Positions 7,893-16,719 of a stretch of DNA of 45,384 nt are shown here, in pieces. Both the position numbers and the translations under genes were made by a program. Under the pieces are notes generated by a model. The model ran no database searches. It saw only the letters and a list, made by a program, of their open reading frames with translations, and was not told the origin of the DNA. Source of the stretch: Pseudomonadota bacterium (GTDB lineage: Bacteria; Myxococcota_A; UBA9042; GCA-2863065); contig SXOX01000228.1 in the NCBI GenBank assembly GCA_005776585.1, positions 1 through 45,384 of the forward strand. The letters are read 5' to 3'. Each line of letters opens with the position of its first letter. The first letter of the stretch is position 1.

Positions 7893-9236
7893 ATGACCCG
7901 CGCCTCGCAGTCCGCCACGCTCACCGGCACCGGGGAGGCGCTTCATCCGGACCTCGTCCCAGTGCTGCATGTCCTGCACTCGCCTGATCGACGTCACGTC
8001 GGCCAGGCGCGAACGCTCGGTCACGGCGATCTCACGCTGGGACGCGACGGCGGAGACGCCGACTGGGTCTTCGACGATGGCCGCATGAGCCGGCAACACG
8101 CGCAGCTTCGGGCGTCGCGCCAGCGCCTCGTTTACCTGCTCGAGGACACCGGCTCGAAGAACGGGCTCTTCGTCAACGGAGGCCGCACGGCCGCACGCGC
8201 GCTCGAGGATGGCGACATCGTACGAATCGGCGACACGCTCCTCGCCTTCGAGTGCGTCGACCCCGTGCTGGCCGAGCCCGAGAACCACGGCGCGGGCGCC
8301 GATCTGCTGCTGGGCGATGCCACGGTGATGCGGCGCCTGCGGCGTGAGCTCGAGGTGGCGGCTCCCAGTAACGAGACGCTGTATCTGCACGGCGAGACCG
8401 GTTCGGGCAAGGAGGTCGCAGCCAGTCTCATCCATCGGCTGAGCGGCCGCAAGGGCGCCTTTGTTCCGGTCAACTGCGGGGCCATTCCGTCGCAGCTCGT
8501 CGAGTCTACGCTGTTTGGTCACCGGCGCGGCGCGTTCACCGGAGCGACCGATCACGCCGACGGGCTCGTCGTCGCCGCCGATCGCGGGACGCTCTTCCTC
8601 GACGAGGTCGCCGAGCTTGCGCCTCCGGCCCAGGCCAGCCTGCTGCGCGTCCTCGAGGACGGTCAGGTGCTGCCGGTCGGGGGCACGACCAGCCGGCGCG
8701 TGGACGTACGCGTGGTGGCGGCGTCCCACGTGGAGCTGCGTCAGGCCGTGGCCGAAGGCCGCTTCAGGGCCGATCTCGTCACGCGCATCGGCGGCTGGGT
8801 CGTGCGCATCCCGCCGCTCCGGCAGCGTCGTCGCGACATCCTCAGCCTCTGTCGTCACTTCCTGCGCGGCCCGATGGCCCTCTCGGCCGACGCGGCGGAG
8901 GCCCTCTGTATCGCGCCGTGGCCCGGCAACGTGCGCGAGGTGCGCACCACGCTCGGCCGTGCCCGAGCGCTCGCGGCTGGCGGCGAGATCGCGCTGGCCC
9001 ATCTCCCCGACGAGCTCCAGTCCCTGGTTCGGACGCGTGTGACCGTGGCCTCGACCGCACCGGAGTCTGAGGGCCGTCCGTCGCGCGAGGAGCTGCTCGC
9101 GACCCTGCAGTGGGCGCAGGGCAACGTCTCCAAGGTCGCCGAGCGTCATGGCCGCACGCGCAAGCAGATCTACCGGTGGCTGGAGCACTATGGCGTCGAC
9201 CTCGGTCAGCTCCGCGGTGGCGACGGCAAGGACTGA
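7893..9236 (+). CDS. FHA-domain sigma-54-dependent transcriptional activator
   Basis: A 447-residue enhancer-binding protein. The order is: FHA domain (about 25-120, with LGRD, SRQH and GSKNGLFVNG, the phosphothreonine-binding elements), AAA+ central domain (about 140-375) and a Fis-type helix-turn-helix (about 398-433). Walker A is GETGSGKE at 167-174, the sigma-54 contact loop GAFTGA is intact at 213-218, and Walker B is TLFLDE at 233-238. It should therefore remodel RNA polymerase-sigma-54 at -24/-12 promoters. There is no receiver domain. FHA domains read phosphothreonine, so the adjacent Ser/Thr kinase is the natural upstream partner; this is inference from neighbourhood. AGGAGA precedes the ATG. 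Its target promoters are not known. Confidence 0.93.
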   Translation: MTRASQSATLTGTGEALHPDLVPVLHVLHSPDRRHVGQARTLGHGDLTLGRDGGDADWVFDDGRMSRQHAQLRASRQRLVYLLEDTGSKNGLFVNGGRTAARALEDGDIVRIGDTLLAFECVDPVLAEPENHGAGADLLLGDATVMRRLRRELEVAAPSNETLYLHGETGSGKEVAASLIHRLSGRKGAFVPVNCGAIPSQLVESTLFGHRRGAFTGATDHADGLVVAADRGTLFLDEVAELAPPAQASLLRVLEDGQVLPVGGTTSRRVDVRVVAASHVELRQAVAEGRFRADLVTRIGGWVVRIPPLRQRRRDILSLCRHFLRGPMALSADAAEALCIAPWPGNVREVRTTLGRARALAAGGEIALAHLPDELQSLVRTRVTVASTAPESEGRPSREELLATLQWAQGNVSKVAERHGRTRKQIYRWLEHYGVDLGQLRGGDGKD

Positions 9237-9263
9237 CGCGCCAGACCCTGCTACAACGGTCGC

Positions 9264-10484
9264 GTGCAGCTCGTCCTCTTGTTCGGAATGACGTTTCTGA
9301 TGGCGCGGGTCCTGGTCCGTGTCGGCGGACACATCCTGCTGCTGCGCTGGATGACCGCGCGGGTGGGCAGCCACCCGCTGGCCCTGTGCGCGGGGGTCCT
9401 GGGCGTCACGTTTGCCATCTCGGCCTTCGTGCCCAACCTCGTCACCGCCATCGCCGTCCTGCCGATCGTCAAGCAGCTCGTCAACGGGCTCTCGCTCCCC
9501 TCCCGCGACCGCGAGCGGTTTGGCAGCGTGCTCGGGATCGCCGTCATCTATGGCGCCAATATCGGCGGCATGGCCACCCTCGTCGGCTCGGCGGCCAACG
9601 GTATCATCCTGGTCGCGTTGGCTCAGGCCGACGTCCCGGAGCGTCACCTCATCGGGTTCTGGACCTGGCTGCGCTTTGGCGCGCCGTTGGCCTTCGTCTA
9701 CGCGCTCGGCGCCCTGGGAGCGCTGTGGCTCACCCACCGCGACGTCTTCCGCCTGGAGCTCGGCCCCGTCACGTTGCCCGAGCCGCCGCAGACCGCCGAT
9801 CTCCGCCGCGGCTTCGGGGCTGTTGCCGTCGGCATCGCGGGCTGCATCGCCGGCGGCGCCTTCGACGACCTCATCCCGACGGGCCCGCGCATCGGCCGCT
9901 ACCTCGACGCCAAGACGCTGCTCGAAGCCGTGCTCTGCCTCGCGTATTGCCTCGTGCTGATGCGGCTCCGGCTGTCGGGTCGAGATGAGCCGCTCCTGCG
10001 CGTCCAGGATACCTGGGGTGGCATCCCGCCGCGTGGCGTGGCCTGGGCCGGCGCCGCGGTCTTGCTCGCCTGGGGGCTCGACCGCGCGGGGGTCATCTCG
10101 GCCACGCTCCGCCTCGTGGAGCGGCTCGTTCCGACCACCGACTCGCCCGACGTACCGCTGTACGTGCTAGTCCCTGTGGCGATCATTGCCTCGGAGCTCT
10201 TCAGCAATACGGCTACTGCGCTCACGCTCTGGGCGCTCACGTTCGCGCTCGCCAGCGCCGGCGGCTGGTCTCCGTTCGCGCCGATCTTCGGCATCGGCCT
10301 CGCCGCCAACGCGTGCTTCATGTCACCGATCGCGACGCCCGCGACCGGCATGGTCTTCGGCGGCCTGCGCGAGCTGTCGCTCAAGTCGCTCGTGCTCGCG
10401 GGTCTGCTCGTCGACGTGATCGGCGGCGTGCTCATCGTGCTGGCCTGCCGTTTCTGGATTCCGTGGGTGCTCGGGCTCCCGTGA
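9264..10484 (+). CDS. SLC13/ArsB-like (ion transporter superfamily) permease
   Basis: A 406-residue polytopic membrane protein with about ten hydrophobic helices. ELFSNTATALTLW in the C-terminal half matches the SNT signature of divalent anion:sodium symporters. The N-terminal half has the matching VPNLVTAIAVLPI, and GANIGGMATLVGSAANGI resembles the second helix-turn-helix region. Members carry dicarboxylates, sulfate, citrate or arsenite; the substrate cannot be assigned from the sequence. The start is the GTG at 9264, with no good ribosome binding site, so it may lie elsewhere. It follows the activator gene by 27 bases and may be co-transcribed. Confidence 0.8.
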   Translation: MQLVLLFGMTFLMARVLVRVGGHILLLRWMTARVGSHPLALCAGVLGVTFAISAFVPNLVTAIAVLPIVKQLVNGLSLPSRDRERFGSVLGIAVIYGANIGGMATLVGSAANGIILVALAQADVPERHLIGFWTWLRFGAPLAFVYALGALGALWLTHRDVFRLELGPVTLPEPPQTADLRRGFGAVAVGIAGCIAGGAFDDLIPTGPRIGRYLDAKTLLEAVLCLAYCLVLMRLRLSGRDEPLLRVQDTWGGIPPRGVAWAGAAVLLAWGLDRAGVISATLRLVERLVPTTDSPDVPLYVLVPVAIIASELFSNTATALTLWALTFALASAGGWSPFAPIFGIGLAANACFMSPIATPATGMVFGGLRELSLKSLVLAGLLVDVIGGVLIVLACRFWIPWVLGLP

Positions 10485-10495
10485 GACCCCGCCGG

Positions 10496-10524
10496 TGGAA
10501 ATGACCGCGGCATTCCCTCATAAT
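10496..10524 (+). promoter_or_regulatory. candidate promoter of the surface-protein gene run
   Basis: TGGAAA (10496-10501) and CATAAT (10519-10524) are separated by 17 bases. They match the -35 and -10 consensus at 4/6 and 5/6 positions and lie 42 bases before the CARDB gene start. This is the best sigma-70-like match I see in the window. Confidence 0.45.
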
Positions 10525-10566
10525 CGTCGCCGGCGCGCGTGTGGCTCGCGCTTCGGGAGGCAATCG

Positions 10567-12927
10567 ATGCAGCTGGATTCGAAGCGAGGGGCGACCCCTC
10601 AGAGCACCGGGACCCTCGCGGTGGCTGCCCTGCTGCTCGCGTACGCCGGCCTCGACGCCCCCTCGGCGTGGGCCGTCCCCGACCTCGAGCTCACCGTCGT
10701 GGCCAACCAGGTGTCCGGAACGACCAAGGTCAACTTCCAGATTACGGTCAAGAACACCAGCACCACCGAGGCCGTGCTCCCGAGCGCGTGTGGTCCCATC
10801 GACCTCTTCGCGTTCCCGGACAACCCCACGCTCCCCGACCCGAGCGGCTCCGTGCCCACGGCGCTCCAGCTCGATCCCTGGAATGGCCTGGCCATCCCGC
10901 CGAGCGACTCGTACTCAACGGTCTGGACGCAGGACTACGGCAAGGCGGCCACGTTCCACCCCTGGGTGCTGCTCGATACCTGGTCATTTACGCAATACGC
11001 CGCAAGCTGCAAGGTCGTCGAGTCGAGCAAGGCCAACAACCAGTGGACGACCACGCTGGTCGTCGCGCCGCCGCCGGAGAAGAAGGCGGATCTCACGATC
11101 TCCAAGCTCAGCGCGCAGGTCATCGGCTCGTCGGTTACCTACGTGGCGACGGTCCAGAACCTCGGAGACGCCGACGTCGCCACGCCGTTCCATGTGGATG
11201 TACGCTTCGACTCGGTCGGCTGCCCGCCCGCGGACTGGGGCCCGCCGGCCACGAAGCCGCTCGGCTACGGCAATGTGTTTGCGTCGGTCGACGCGCTCGC
11301 CAAGGGCAGCACCAAGGACGTCCTGATTCAAAACGCGAAGCCTGGCGCCGGAGACCACACGTCGTGCGCCGTCGTGGACCTGGACGGCGTCATCGTGGAG
11401 TCCACAAAGGCCAACAACTTCGCCGGCGCTCCGTCGTTCAAGGTCACCGACGTGCCGACCAAATCCGCGGACCTCGTCGTCACCGCACTCGACATCAAGG
11501 TCGAGGGCTCCACGGTGCTCTACACGGCGACCGTCAAGAATCAGGGGGACGTCGCCTCGATCCCGGTGGGTCTCGACCTCTACTTCAACTCCCTCACCGC
11601 GCCCGTGGCCAATCAAGCAGGCGACGTCGTCTTGGACGTCAAGCCCATCGCGCCGGGCGACACCTGGGTCGGTGCCGAGCAGCGCCTCGGGGCCAAGGAC
11701 GGCGTGTACAAGGCCTGGGCCTTCGTCGATCGCCAGAAGTCGGGTGTGGACGCCAAGCCGGAGAACAACGTCCTCGGGCCCATCGGTTACACGGTCAGCG
11801 TCGGGACTCCGCGCCCGGATCTGGTCATTACCGAGGTCGCCTGGAGCCTCTCCAAGGACGGAAGCTCGGTCCACTATGACATCACCATCAAGAATCAGGG
11901 GACGGCCGACGCGAAGGACGTGGACATCGACGTCTTTTACGACTGGGCCGCCTCTCCCGATTGCACCAACCCCGCCGAGGGGCTCGCCAGCGCGCCACAC
12001 GGCTACGCCAAGGTCGCAAGCCTCCCCGCCGGTGCCGCGCCCGTCACGTTGGCCTTCGACTGGGTCGGCGCGCCGCCCGGCGTGCACAAGGCCTGGGTCA
12101 AGCTCGACTGCGTGCTGCTCATCGATGAGATCGACGAGACCAACAACGACAAGGGCCCCTACGTCGTGGACGTCAAGCCTCCGCCCACCGAGGGCTGCAA
12201 CCTCAAGATCACCGACTTCAAGTCCTCGGTCACCTGCACGCGCGTCGCGTATTCTGCCACGTTCACGAACGTCGGCATCGGCAAGTGTGGGAAGTTCCAG
12301 GTCGACCTCTATTATGATCGCGCCAACGTCCCGACCCCCGGAAGCGGCGGCGGGGACCTGACGTTCGTCTACGCCGATGGCCTCGGGCCGAGCGAGACCT
12401 TCAACCTGGACACGAAGCACGACACGGCCGAGTCACAGAAGTACACGTCGTGGATCGTGCTGGACTCGCTGCTCGACCTCACGGAGACCGACGAGGGTGA
12501 CAACGTCGCCTTTCTTTCCGAGATCGTCGTCGATAGCTCGGCCTGTATCTGTCCGACCAACAGCAAGATCACCAAGGCGTGCGCCTGCGGTGACGAGACC
12601 TTCCTCGAGGGCTACTGCTGCAATGGACAGTTCAGCCTCGACCCGTTCGCGACGTGCAGCGACGTCACCGGCGATGCCGCGCCCGAGGGCCAGGGTGGCG
12701 ATCTGCGCGCCGATGCGACCGGCGCCGAGGCGCCCAAGGTCGATCCGGAGCTCCTCGGCACTGGCGGCATCACGCTGAAGTCCAAGGGGAGCGTCGTGAC
12801 CGAGGTCAAGGGCGGCTGCCAGTCCGGCACACGGACTCCTGCGACCGGCGCCGTCCTCCTCCTCGCGCTGCTCGCCATCGCGCTTTCCGTCCGCAGCGCG
12901 CGCCGGCGTCTCGTTCGCGCCCGCTGA
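10567..12927 (+). CDS. CARDB-repeat surface protein with MYXO-CTERM-like tail
   Basis: A 786-residue exported protein. The ATG at 10567 has GGGAGG just upstream and starts a long signal peptide ending near PSAWA. Five CARDB-type beta-sandwich repeats follow. They start at DLELTVV, ADLTISK, ADLVVTA, PDLVITE and CNLKITD and carry the V-x-Y-x-(A/I)-T-(V/I)-x-N-x-G pattern. After them come a short cysteine cluster (ACICP to CCNGQF) and a flexible linker. The C-terminus reads GGCQSG, a hydrophobic helix, then RSARRRLVRAR: a cysteine-anchored sorting tail like MYXO-CTERM, where myxosortase cleavage and surface display are expected. CARDB domains occur in cell-adhesion proteins, but the ligand here is unknown. 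First gene of a five-gene co-oriented run. Confidence 0.87.
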   Translation: MQLDSKRGATPQSTGTLAVAALLLAYAGLDAPSAWAVPDLELTVVANQVSGTTKVNFQITVKNTSTTEAVLPSACGPIDLFAFPDNPTLPDPSGSVPTALQLDPWNGLAIPPSDSYSTVWTQDYGKAATFHPWVLLDTWSFTQYAASCKVVESSKANNQWTTTLVVAPPPEKKADLTISKLSAQVIGSSVTYVATVQNLGDADVATPFHVDVRFDSVGCPPADWGPPATKPLGYGNVFASVDALAKGSTKDVLIQNAKPGAGDHTSCAVVDLDGVIVESTKANNFAGAPSFKVTDVPTKSADLVVTALDIKVEGSTVLYTATVKNQGDVASIPVGLDLYFNSLTAPVANQAGDVVLDVKPIAPGDTWVGAEQRLGAKDGVYKAWAFVDRQKSGVDAKPENNVLGPIGYTVSVGTPRPDLVITEVAWSLSKDGSSVHYDITIKNQGTADAKDVDIDVFYDWAASPDCTNPAEGLASAPHGYAKVASLPAGAAPVTLAFDWVGAPPGVHKAWVKLDCVLLIDEIDETNNDKGPYVVDVKPPPTEGCNLKITDFKSSVTCTRVAYSATFTNVGIGKCGKFQVDLYYDRANVPTPGSGGGDLTFVYADGLGPSETFNLDTKHDTAESQKYTSWIVLDSLLDLTETDEGDNVAFLSEIVVDSSACICPTNSKITKACACGDETFLEGYCCNGQFSLDPFATCSDVTGDAAPEGQGGDLRADATGAEAPKVDPELLGTGGITLKSKGSVVTEVKGGCQSGTRTPATGAVLLLALLAIALSVRSARRRLVRAR

Positions 12928-12955
12928 GCCCTCGGCTACCCCGCCCGTCGCCCCC

Positions 12956-12985
12956 TTGACGGGGCCCGTGACGCGCGCGTAACCT
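12956..12985 (+). promoter_or_regulatory. candidate promoter before the 1200-aa repeat lipoprotein
   Basis: TTGACG (12956-12961) and TAACCT (12980-12985) are 18 bases apart, giving a predicted start near 12992 and a leader of about 70 bases. The -35 match is 5/6 and the -10 match 3/6. It may allow the repeat lipoprotein to be expressed apart from the CARDB gene. Confidence 0.35.
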
Positions 12986-13062
12986 GCACCTTGCGTTCAC
13001 AGGAGTTCGGGTCGGCGAATACGACGTCGAACGCTTGCACGGCGCCAGGGGGTCTTCGCGTG

Positions 13063-16000
13063 ATGGCAGTCTCGTCAGCACAGCTCGTCGTCCGGGGTCG
13101 GCCGCAACTGCGCCTCCCAGGCGTGCTCGGATCGGCCGTGGTCGCGTGCCTCGCTCTGGTCGCTGCGTGCTCCTCGACCGACACGCCCGGAGTCGCGGCT
13201 GTCGAGGATACCGGCGGAGCCGACCTCGTTTCGCTCGATCTCGGCGTCGATTTGGGCTCTCCGGATGCCGCGGGAGACGGCCTCAACGACACCTCGGGTG
13301 ACCTCGGAAGCGCGGACGCCCCGGACGGAAAGAAGGACTCGAGCGAGACGGCGCTCTGCGACGCCAAGCCCTTTGGCTCCTACTGCGCCTGCAACGACGG
13401 CACCGACTGCACCTCTGGTTACTGCCTGCTGACCAGCCAAGGCAAGAAGTGCGCGGAGAACTGCACCGACACGTGCCCGTCCGGCTTCTCGTGCGAGAAG
13501 GTCGGACAGCCGGGCGCGGGCGCGGACCTCGCGTTCCTCTGCGTCGATCGGGGCGTCTACCTGTGCATGCCCTGCGAGAAGAACAGCGACTGCGCCACCC
13601 TGGGCTTCGAGGGCAAGGACAAGTGCGTCGCGTACGGCACCTCGGGCAGCTTCTGCGGCATCGCCTGCGACGCGACCCATGCGTGTCCGACCGGCTTCGA
13701 CTGCTCGCCCGAAGGCCAGTGCAAGGCCACCTCCGGTCAGTGCACGTGCGCGCCGCTACACAAGGACCTCCAGGCCAAGACCGGCTGCTCGACGACCAAC
13801 GCGATTGGCACGTGCACGGGCGTTCGCCAGTGTGAGGCCGCCGGCTTGACGGCCTGTTCGGCGCCAGACGCCGTCGCCGAGATCTGCGACGGCAAGGACA
13901 ACGACTGCAACACCGTGGTCGACGACATGAACGCCGCCGCGTGCGATCTGACCAATGCCTTCGGCACGTGCAAGGGCAAGCTCGTCTGCCAGAATGGGAA
14001 GGCCGACTGCCAGGGCGTCCCCGCTGCCTTCGACGAGTGCGACGGCAAGGACAACGACTGCAACGGCACCTCCGATGACGGTTGGCCCAACAAGGATGCC
14101 GACAAGCTGGCCGACTGCGTCGACCCGGACGACGACGACGACGGAATCGTCGATACGCAAGACAACTGCCCGCTCGTGGCCAACGGCGGTCAGGACAACA
14201 GCGACGCCGATGCGCTCGGCGACGCGTGCGACCCCGACGACGACGGTGACGGCTGGCCTGACGCGCAAGACTGCGCTCCGCTGTTCAAGCTCATCTACCC
14301 CACGGCGATCGAGGCGTGTGACGGCATCGACAACGACTGCGACAACGCCACCGACGAGGCGACCTGCGGTGACGGCAATCCGTGCACGACCGACACGTGT
14401 GACCCTCAGGCCGGCTGCAAGAATCTGCCGACGACCGGCGACTGCACCGACAACAACCTGTGCACGCAGAAGGACACGTGCACCGGCGGTCAGTGCGCGG
14501 GCACCTCCGCCAACTGCAATGACAGCAACCCATGCACCGATGACGCGTGCGACCCGACGATCGGGTGCACCAACAAGTCCAATACGGCCGCGTGTACCGA
14601 CGGTAACAACTGTACGGACAACGACCAGTGCTCCGGCGGCTCGTGCATCCCGGGCAAGCTCGGCGGCTGCAACGACAAGAACCCGTGCACGCAGGACTCC
14701 TGCGACTCGGTCAACGGCTGCACCAACCTCAACACGACCGACGCGTGCGACGACCTGAACCCGTGCACTGTCAGCGACCAGTGCGCCAGCGGGTCCTGCA
14801 AGGGCGCCGAGAAGGTCTGCGATGACGGCAACGCGTGCACCAAGGACCTGTGCGACCCGGCGGCGATTGGCGGTTGTGTCTATGTCGCGGTTGACGGCGG
14901 CCAGTGCTCCGACGGCAACTCGTGCACGGCGAGCGACGCGTGCAAGGGCGGCCAGTGCGTCGGTACGGACACGGGGTGTGACTGCGCCACGGACCTCGAC
15001 TGCGCCAAGTTCGAGGACGGCGATCTCTGCAACGGGACGCTGTATTGCGACATGGCGAACGGCCCGAACAAGTGTCGCGTCAAGGCCTCGACGATCGTGA
15101 CCTGCGCCGTGCCGGTGGGTCAGGACGCGGCGTGCGTCAGCCTCGTCTGCGCGCCAGCGACCGGGCTCTGCAGCGCGAAGGCCGTCAACGAAGGTGAGGC
15201 ATGCGACGACACGAGCGCGTGCACGGACTCCGACGTATGCCAGGCCGGCGCGTGCAAGGGGAGCAAGCGCATCTGCGTCGATCAGAGCGTGTGTACGGCG
15301 GATGCGTGTGACCCGGCCAAGGGCTGCGTCTTCGAGCCCATCGCCGGCGTGCTGGGGTGCGACGACGGTAACGCGTGCACGACCGGGGACCAGTGCAGCG
15401 GCGGCTTCTGCTCGGGCAAGTCGGCGGTCGTGTGCAACGACAACAACCCCTGTACCAACAATGGGTGCAATCCCGCGACCGGCTGCGTCTACGACCCCAA
15501 CACCGCGCCGTGCGGTGATGGCGACGCCTGTACCCAAAACGATACGTGCTCGGGGGGGACCTGCCAGGGCTCGGCCGTCACCTGCGACGACGGCAACGCG
15601 TGCGACGGGGTCGAGACCTGTGACAAGGGTGTCGGATGCCTCTCCGGCAAGCCGCTCAACTGCGATGACGGGATCAAGTGCACCAACGACTTCTGTTCGT
15701 CGTTGTCGGGCTGCAAGCACGAGCCCGTGCATGCGCTCTGTCAGGACGGCGAGCTGTGCAACGGCTCCGAGGCGTGTGACGCCGACAAGGGCTGCGTCGG
15801 TCAGAACCTGCCTGATATGACGCCGTGCAACGATCAGAGCAACTGCACCTCGGACGACCACTGCGTCTCCGGCGTCTGCGTCGGACAGGGCAAGTCGTGT
15901 GATGACGGCAACGCGTGCACGCAAGATCAGTGCGATGTCGCTGCGGGCTGTAGCTACTCGGCGCTCACGGGGACGCCGTGCTCCGACGGCAACGAGTGCA

Positions 16001-16665
16001 CCGTCGGAGACACCTGTGACACCGGCACCTGCAAGGCCGGCGTGGCGCTTCAGTGTAGCGACAACAACCCATGCACCAATGACAGCTGTGACCCGCAGAA
16101 GGGCTGCAAGACGTCCGACAACACCGCGCTTTGTGACGATGGCAATGCCTGCACGACCGGTGACGCGTGCTCCGGTGGCGGGTGCGTCGGCATTCCCTTG
16201 GATTGCAGCGGCGTCGGTGACGGGAACTCCTGCACCGTCAATGACCAGTGCGTGGGCGGGGTCTGCGTGGGTACGCAGATGAACTGCACGGTTCTCGACA
16301 GCGCGTGCACGACCGGCGTGTGTCAGGCCGGTGGCTGCATCGCCCAGCCAAAGGCGGGAAACTGCGACGACGGCAACCCCTGCACCTTGAGTGACACGTG
16401 CACCGACGGAACCTGCGGCGGCACCGCGATGAGCTGTGCTGCGCTCGACAACGCATGCACGACCGGGACTTGCGAGAACGGCCTGTGCATCGGCAAGCCG
16501 AAGCCGTGCAACGTCACGTCGATTCGGCTGTCGTTCCCGTCCGCTGGCCTCTTCAGCACGGGAGGCGCCTTTCGGCTGCGCGGCAGCGCCGGACAAGCGA
16601 CGCCTGTGGGTGAAGCCAAGGCGGGCAACGGACACCGGATGAGGTTTGGATTCCATGCGCGATAG
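13063..16665 (+). CDS. cysteine-rich repeat lipoprotein with MopE-like metal motifs
   Basis: A 1200-residue predicted lipoprotein. The N-terminus has a hydrophobic stretch ending in the lipobox VAAC (Cys36). A D/G-rich linker and a cysteine-rich region follow. Three CDGxDNDC motifs start at residues 275, 326 and 419; the same motif defines the putative metal-binding/MopE-type domain common in myxobacteria. Between the second and third is a thrombospondin-type-3-like stretch rich in Asp (DPDDDDDGIVDTQDNC and CDPDDDGDGWPDAQDC) that likely binds calcium. From residue 435 to about 1149 it is almost entirely Dicty_CTDC-like units such as C-D-D-G-N-A-C-T-x-x-D-x-C. The C-terminal 50 residues lack cysteine and may be a separate cap. 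Start ATG 13063 is preferred over an upstream TTG at 12991. Surface or outer-membrane location is inferred; function is unknown. Confidence 0.83.
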   Translation: MAVSSAQLVVRGRPQLRLPGVLGSAVVACLALVAACSSTDTPGVAAVEDTGGADLVSLDLGVDLGSPDAAGDGLNDTSGDLGSADAPDGKKDSSETALCDAKPFGSYCACNDGTDCTSGYCLLTSQGKKCAENCTDTCPSGFSCEKVGQPGAGADLAFLCVDRGVYLCMPCEKNSDCATLGFEGKDKCVAYGTSGSFCGIACDATHACPTGFDCSPEGQCKATSGQCTCAPLHKDLQAKTGCSTTNAIGTCTGVRQCEAAGLTACSAPDAVAEICDGKDNDCNTVVDDMNAAACDLTNAFGTCKGKLVCQNGKADCQGVPAAFDECDGKDNDCNGTSDDGWPNKDADKLADCVDPDDDDDGIVDTQDNCPLVANGGQDNSDADALGDACDPDDDGDGWPDAQDCAPLFKLIYPTAIEACDGIDNDCDNATDEATCGDGNPCTTDTCDPQAGCKNLPTTGDCTDNNLCTQKDTCTGGQCAGTSANCNDSNPCTDDACDPTIGCTNKSNTAACTDGNNCTDNDQCSGGSCIPGKLGGCNDKNPCTQDSCDSVNGCTNLNTTDACDDLNPCTVSDQCASGSCKGAEKVCDDGNACTKDLCDPAAIGGCVYVAVDGGQCSDGNSCTASDACKGGQCVGTDTGCDCATDLDCAKFEDGDLCNGTLYCDMANGPNKCRVKASTIVTCAVPVGQDAACVSLVCAPATGLCSAKAVNEGEACDDTSACTDSDVCQAGACKGSKRICVDQSVCTADACDPAKGCVFEPIAGVLGCDDGNACTTGDQCSGGFCSGKSAVVCNDNNPCTNNGCNPATGCVYDPNTAPCGDGDACTQNDTCSGGTCQGSAVTCDDGNACDGVETCDKGVGCLSGKPLNCDDGIKCTNDFCSSLSGCKHEPVHALCQDGELCNGSEACDADKGCVGQNLPDMTPCNDQSNCTSDDHCVSGVCVGQGKSCDDGNACTQDQCDVAAGCSYSALTGTPCSDGNECTVGDTCDTGTCKAGVALQCSDNNPCTNDSCDPQKGCKTSDNTALCDDGNACTTGDACSGGGCVGIPLDCSGVGDGNSCTVNDQCVGGVCVGTQMNCTVLDSACTTGVCQAGGCIAQPKAGNCDDGNPCTLSDTCTDGTCGGTAMSCAALDNACTTGTCENGLCIGKPKPCNVTSIRLSFPSAGLFSTGGAFRLRGSAGQATPVGEAKAGNGHRMRFGFHAR
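14365..16510 (+). repeat. tandem coding repeat of CDDGNxCT modules
   Basis: Degenerate tandem units encode paired cysteine motifs, alternating D-P-x-x-G-C and S-G-G-x-C types. Gaps between units vary, so units align at the protein level better than in DNA. A related array of the CNG subtype lies at 2367-4182. Confidence 0.75.
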
Positions 16666-16719
16666 AACGCTCGGAAACGGCGTGGCGCAGGGCAGAGCTT
16701 GGGACTTGGGAGGAACGCG

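Noticed and set aside
7878..9737. 619-codon minus-strand frame opposite the FHA activator
   Set aside because: The sense strand encodes complete FHA, AAA+ and Fis motifs, while the antisense sequence is low complexity without motifs.
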